Shown piece by piece: positions 29,745 to 33,584 of a stretch of DNA of 33,584 bases (position 1 is the stretch's first letter; each line of letters starts with the position of its first letter). The notes under the pieces are model-generated. The model did no database searches, was not told the DNA's origin, and saw nothing but the letters and a program-made list of their open reading frames with translations. The translations under genes were made by a program, and so were the position numbers. The DNA comes from Halobacillus litoralis (GTDB taxonomy: Bacteria; Bacillota; Bacilli; Bacillales; Halobacillaceae), in NCBI RefSeq assembly GCF_020171725.1, contig NZ_JAIVAJ010000015.1, positions 1 to 33,584 on the forward strand, given 5' to 3'.

Positions 29745-32159
29745 ATGGCTTTTGATCATAAGACAATTGAGAAGAAATGGCAGAAGCATTGGCTTGAGAA
29801 CAAGACATTCAAAACAGATGGCCAATCAGATAAAACAAAATTCTATGCTTTGGATATGTTCCCATATCCATCAGGTGCAGGGTTGCACGTAGGACACCCA
29901 GAAGGGTACACCGCGACAGATATCCTTTCCCGTATGAAGCGGATGCAAGGGTATGAAGTGCTTCACCCGATCGGCTGGGACGCATTTGGTCTTCCTGCAG
30001 AGCAGTATGCACTTGATACGGGGAATGACCCGGAGGAATTCACGCTTCAAAATATTGAAACGTTCCGTCGCCAAATCCAGGAGCTTGGATTTTCCTATGA
30101 CTGGGACCGCGAAGTAAATACAACGGACCCGAATTACTATAAATGGACGCAGTGGATCTTCCTTAAACTTTACGAGAAAGGTCTTGCATACGTTGACGAA
30201 GTAGCGGTGAACTGGTGTCCGGCACTTGGTACCGTTCTCGCAAACGAGGAAGTCATCGATGGTAAAAGTGAGCGTGGCGACCACCCTGTAGAGCGTCGCC
30301 CGATGAAGCAGTGGATGCTGAAGATCACGGCTTATGCAGACCGTCTTCTTGACGATCTGGAAGACTTGGATTGGCCGGAAAGCATTAAAGATATGCAGCG
30401 CAACTGGATTGGAAAATCAGAGGGAGCGGAAGTGACCTTTTCTATCGAGGGGGATAAAGGATCCTTCGATGTCTTCACAACCCGTCCAGACACGCTGTTC
30501 GGCGCCACGTACGCGGTTGTCGCTCCAGAACATCCATTAGTTGGTGAGATTGTCACGGACGAACAAAAAGAAGCAGTGGATACGTATGTCGAAAAATCTC
30601 AGAACAAGAGTGATCTTGAGCGTACCGATTTAGCGAAAGACAAATCCGGTGTCTTCACGGGATCCTATGCCATCAATCCGATCAACGGTGAGAAACTGCC
30701 AATCTGGGTAGCTGACTATGTATTGATGAGTTACGGAAGCGGAGCCATTATGGCTGTGCCTGCTCACGACGAGAGAGATTATGAATTTGCCAATAAATTC
30801 GATCTTCCTATCGTACCTGTTGTAGAAGGTGGAGATATTTCACAAGAAGCCTATACAGGAGACGGCCCGCACATCAACTCTGACTTCCTTAATGGGTTGG
30901 AGAAAGATGAAGCCATTCTTAAAGCAATTGAATGGTTAGAGGAAAATGGTAAGGGCCAGAAGAAGACAACGTACCGTCTGCGCGATTGGCTGTTCAGCCG
31001 TCAGCGTTACTGGGGAGAACCCATCCCTGTGATTCATTGGGAAGATGGTTCGATCACGGCTGTTGAAGAAGAGGATCTTCCGATTCAACTTCCGAAGACA
31101 ACGGAAATCAAGCCATCAGGTACGGGTGAGTCTCCACTTGCTAATATTGATGACTGGGTGAATGTTGTCGATCCTGAAACAGGCATGAAAGGTCGTCGCG
31201 AAACGAACACAATGCCTCAGTGGGCGGGTAGCTGCTGGTATTACCTTCGCTACATCGACCCAACAAATGATGAGACCTTCGCTGATTACGACTTGTTGAA
31301 GAAGTGGCTGCCTGTTGACGTGTACATCGGTGGTGCAGAACACGCTGTCCTTCACCTGTTGTATGCACGTTTCTGGCACAAAGTTCTTTATGATGCAGGT
31401 GTCGTCCCTACGAAGGAACCATTCCAGAAGCTGTTTAACCAAGGAATGATTCTTGGGGAAAACAACGAAAAAATGAGTAAGTCGAAAGGCAATGTTGTAA
31501 ACCCTGATGACATCGTGTACTCTCACGGTGCAGATACACTTCGCCTGTACGAAATGTTCATGGGACCATTGGACGCTTCCGTTTCATGGTCAACGAATGG
31601 ACTGGACGGAGCGCGTCGTTTCCTTGATCGCGTATGGCGCTTGTTCGTACACGAAGGAGAGCTTTCCTCTTCTATTAAGGAAGACAGTCAGGATCAGACT
31701 CTTGAGAAGGTGTACCACGAAACCGTGAAAAAAGTATCGGAAAACTTTGAAGAGCTTCGCTTTAACACAGGAATCTCTCAAATGATGGTATTCATCAACG
31801 AAGCTTATAAAGTGGATGAACTACCGAAGTCCTACGTTGAAGGCTTTGTGAAGCTTCTATCTCCAGTTGCTCCGCACCTTACGGAAGAACTTTGGGAGAA
31901 GCTCGGTCATGAAGGGACAATCAGCTATCAAGCATGGCCGACATTCGACGAATCGAAACTCGTTGAAGAAGAAGTGGAGATCGTCATCCAAGTACTTGGT
32001 AAAGTCCGTGCGAAGATGATGGTGAACAAAGATGCTTCCAAAGAAGATCTAGAGAAACAAGCACTCGAAAACGACCAAGTCCAACCTTGGCTTGAAGGTA
32101 AAACCGTTCGTAAAGTCATTGCTGTACCTGGTAAGCTTGTGAACATCGTAGCGAATTAA
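29745..32159 (+). CDS. leuS: Leucyl-tRNA synthetase
   Basis: An 804-residue class I aminoacyl-tRNA synthetase charging tRNA-Leu. The HIGH signature is HVGH at 48-51 and KMSKS lies at about 576-580 (NNEKMSKSKGN). An editing (CP1) domain lies between them, with the TTRPDTLFGATYAVVAPEHP motif near 243 and the conserved GSGAIMAVPAHDERD. The length is typical. GAGGAGG precedes ATG 29745. It is controlled by the T-box leader and ends at its own terminator. Confidence 0.98.
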   Translation: MAFDHKTIEKKWQKHWLENKTFKTDGQSDKTKFYALDMFPYPSGAGLHVGHPEGYTATDILSRMKRMQGYEVLHPIGWDAFGLPAEQYALDTGNDPEEFTLQNIETFRRQIQELGFSYDWDREVNTTDPNYYKWTQWIFLKLYEKGLAYVDEVAVNWCPALGTVLANEEVIDGKSERGDHPVERRPMKQWMLKITAYADRLLDDLEDLDWPESIKDMQRNWIGKSEGAEVTFSIEGDKGSFDVFTTRPDTLFGATYAVVAPEHPLVGEIVTDEQKEAVDTYVEKSQNKSDLERTDLAKDKSGVFTGSYAINPINGEKLPIWVADYVLMSYGSGAIMAVPAHDERDYEFANKFDLPIVPVVEGGDISQEAYTGDGPHINSDFLNGLEKDEAILKAIEWLEENGKGQKKTTYRLRDWLFSRQRYWGEPIPVIHWEDGSITAVEEEDLPIQLPKTTEIKPSGTGESPLANIDDWVNVVDPETGMKGRRETNTMPQWAGSCWYYLRYIDPTNDETFADYDLLKKWLPVDVYIGGAEHAVLHLLYARFWHKVLYDAGVVPTKEPFQKLFNQGMILGENNEKMSKSKGNVVNPDDIVYSHGADTLRLYEMFMGPLDASVSWSTNGLDGARRFLDRVWRLFVHEGELSSSIKEDSQDQTLEKVYHETVKKVSENFEELRFNTGISQMMVFINEAYKVDELPKSYVEGFVKLLSPVAPHLTEELWEKLGHEGTISYQAWPTFDESKLVEEEVEIVIQVLGKVRAKMMVNKDASKEDLEKQALENDQVQPWLEGKTVRKVIAVPGKLVNIVAN

Positions 32160-32165
32160 TTTATG

Positions 32166-32196
32166 AAGCCACCTCAGTTTAAGGAGGTGGCTTTTT
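32166..32196 (+). terminator. Intrinsic terminator of leuS
   Basis: A 10-bp stem AAGCCACCTC (32166-32175) pairs with 32184-32193, followed by T residues. Confidence 0.9.
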
Positions 32197-32244
32197 ACTA
32201 TATAATGATACATGCGAACAAATCATTGAAGGAGGCACACACAC

Positions 32245-32556
32245 ATGAGTCACATTGAAGAAATCACACCAAACGAAGTTGAAAAGAAAATCGAGCAGAA
32301 CGATGACATGACGATTATAGATGTACGTGAAGATGAAGAAGTAGCCGAAGGGATGGTTCCAGAGGCGAAGCACATCCCATTAGGACAGATTCCAAACGAA
32401 ATCGAAAAACTTCCAAAAGATCAGGAATACATCATGATCTGCCGTTCCGGACGCCGAAGCATGAATGCTGCTGAGTATATGAAAGAGAATGGATTCTCTA
32501 ACGTGAAAAACATGCAGGGCGGCATGCTTCAATGGGACGGAGAACTCATCTTCTAA
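32245..32556 (+). CDS. ytwF: Single-domain rhodanese YtwF
   Basis: A 103-residue cytosolic rhodanese. It has the CH2A-type IIDVRED (24-30), the AKHIPLGQI segment, and the active loop CRSGRRS with catalytic C66, followed by MNAAEYMKENGF and the closing NMQGGMLQWDG. It would carry sulfane sulfur as a persulfide. The partner is not known; sulfur delivery for tRNA thiolation or sulfide detoxification are possibilities. AAGGAGG precedes the ATG. It lies directly downstream of leuS, as in Bacillus, and is followed after 9 bases by a degenerate paralogue. Confidence 0.9.
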   Translation: MSHIEEITPNEVEKKIEQNDDMTIIDVREDEEVAEGMVPEAKHIPLGQIPNEIEKLPKDQEYIMICRSGRRSMNAAEYMKENGFSNVKNMQGGMLQWDGELIF

Positions 32557-32565
32557 GTAGAGACC

Positions 32566-32898
32566 ATGGACATTCTCGTTTATTGCTCTCTTATTATGAT
32601 TTTGCTGTTCTTCCTATATAGTAGACGTTTGAAAATGCCTGAGAAGATCACGGCAGATGGCACGCAAAATTTCTCTGATTTCTGTGTCATCGATGTGCGT
32701 GACTATATTTCTGCACACCGTTCTCCTTACCCCGGGGCAGATAACATTCCTCTCAGTTATTTAAAAAGAGAGTGGAAGAAGCGGAGTTCTTGTGACAAGA
32801 ACATTCTCCTTATTGCCGACGATCAGCGGGAAGCGAGATTGGCAGCAGGAATTATCAAGGGGAAGAAGACAAAGGCCATCTATTACACCTATTCCTAA
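32566..32898 (+). CDS. Membrane-anchored degenerate rhodanese-like protein
   Basis: A 110-residue protein with an N-terminal transmembrane helix (about 3-18, YCSLIMILLFFLYS) and a rhodanese-like remainder. CVIDVRDYISAHRSPYPGADNIPLSYL (40-66) aligns in order with the matching parts of the preceding YtwF. Where YtwF has the active cysteine (MICRSGRRS), this protein reads LIADDQREAR, with A84 at the cysteine position, so it should not be catalytic. The ribosome binding site is weak (AGTAGAGA), suggesting coupling to ytwF 9 bases upstream. A terminator follows. It may recruit or regulate the active rhodanese at the membrane; this is inference. Confidence 0.78.
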   Translation: MDILVYCSLIMILLFFLYSRRLKMPEKITADGTQNFSDFCVIDVRDYISAHRSPYPGADNIPLSYLKREWKKRSSCDKNILLIADDQREARLAAGIIKGKKTKAIYYTYS

Positions 32899-32899
32899 G

Positions 32900-32931
32900 A
32901 CCTCTACGTCCGAGCGTAGAGGTTCTTCTTT
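32900..32931 (+). terminator. Intrinsic terminator of the rhodanese pair
   Basis: A 9-bp perfect stem ACCTCTACG (32900-32908) pairs with 32915-32923, followed by TCTTCTTTT. Confidence 0.8.
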
Positions 32932-32971
32932 TGTTCTTAGAAAAAAGCACGATAAAAATTCAAGATAGTTA

Positions 32972-33000
32972 TTGACTTCAAACTCTGAGCCATGTATTAT
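32972..33000 (+). promoter_or_regulatory. rRNA operon promoter P1
   Basis: TTGACT (32972-32977) and TATTAT (32995-33000) are 17 bases apart. Tandem strong promoters ahead of 16S are usual in Bacillus rRNA operons. Confidence 0.75.
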
Positions 33001-33063
33001 AGATAACGTTGCTTCTTTAAAGGAGCGAAAACAAAAAAGATTCAACAAATTCTAACAACTCTA

Positions 33064-33093
33064 TTGACACAACTTTACATCATATGCTAGAAT
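33064..33093 (+). promoter_or_regulatory. rRNA operon promoter P2
   Basis: A perfect TTGACA (33064-33069) and TAGAAT (33088-33093) are 18 bases apart, 92 bases after P1. A conserved leader block TTTGATCTTTGAAAACTGAA begins at 33121. Confidence 0.75.
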
Positions 33094-33192
33094 TTGTTTA
33101 CTGTCACTTAAGACAGGCCATTTGATCTTTGAAAACTGAACGAACCAACCAGTACGTCAAATTTTTTCTTCTTAGTGAAGAAAAGACAACGA

Positions 33193-33208
33193 GCACATTT
33201 CGATGTGC
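33193..33208 (+). other. UUCG-tetraloop hairpin in the rRNA leader
   Basis: GCACAT (33193-33198) pairs with ATGTGC (33203-33208) around TTCG, an extra-stable tetraloop, 24 bases before mature 16S. It may be part of the leader structure used in processing. Confidence 0.6.
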
Positions 33209-33231
33209 AAATGAGCAAGTCAAACTTAACT

Positions 33232-33584
<353 letters not shown>

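Overview
The window looks like chromosome from a moderately halophilic member of the Bacillaceae, most likely Halobacillus or a close relative. The partial 16S rRNA gene at the right end reads like Halobacillus 16S as I remember it, the proteins are rich in Asp and Glu, the ribosome binding sites are strong AGGAGG types, and gene order follows two Bacillus subtilis neighbourhoods (the yug region, then the men/ytk-metK-ytp-leuS region). Genus assignment is from memory, not from a search.

Layout. Positions 1-112 hold the edge of an IS3-type insertion sequence. Positions 149-208 hold a palindromic repeat. Positions 247-7227 are the yug-like block: patB, an Xre-type regulator, the S1-domain protein YugI, the DUF378 membrane protein YuzA, an iron-dependent alcohol dehydrogenase (YugJ/YugK type), pgi, yugN and the potassium channel yugO. 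A thioredoxin-fold protein, an M42 aminopeptidase and an FMN-riboswitch-controlled riboflavin transporter (ribU) follow. Positions 10573-20052 hold a complete set of genes for menaquinone synthesis by the o-succinylbenzoate route. menA, a hotdog thioesterase (probably the DHNA-CoA thioesterase) and a DksA-like protein lie on the minus strand. The operon menF-menD-menH-menB-menE-menC runs divergently on the plus strand.

Positions 20104-29351 hold a small acidic protein of unknown function, a CRISPR-like palindromic array, a DUF6612-type lipoprotein behind a candidate ECF-sigma promoter, the Nudix hydrolase ytkD, divergent pckA and metK (metK behind a SAM-I riboswitch), a gamma-carbonic-anhydrase-like protein (ytoA), ytpA and ytpB (lysophospholipase and sesquarterpene synthase), mnmM (ytqB) and a 41-codon gene. 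Positions 29420-32898 are leuS behind a T-box leader and two rhodanese-fold proteins, one active-looking and one degenerate. Tandem rRNA promoters and the first 353 bases of 16S rRNA close the window.

Most of the window is ordinary, well-ordered housekeeping DNA. No cas, toxin-antitoxin, phage-defence or secondary-metabolite system is visible. The least explained sequences are non-coding. First, an array of 24-nt palindromes with 27-28-nt unrelated spacers (20462-20712, with a short relative at 149-208). Second, two copies of a long terminal-inverted-repeat element (10105-10339 and 22381-22550) whose end stems differ by compensatory changes. Third, several candidate regulatory sites: a CcpN-like site over the pckA promoter, an ECF-type promoter, and a hairpin over a Shine-Dalgarno sequence.
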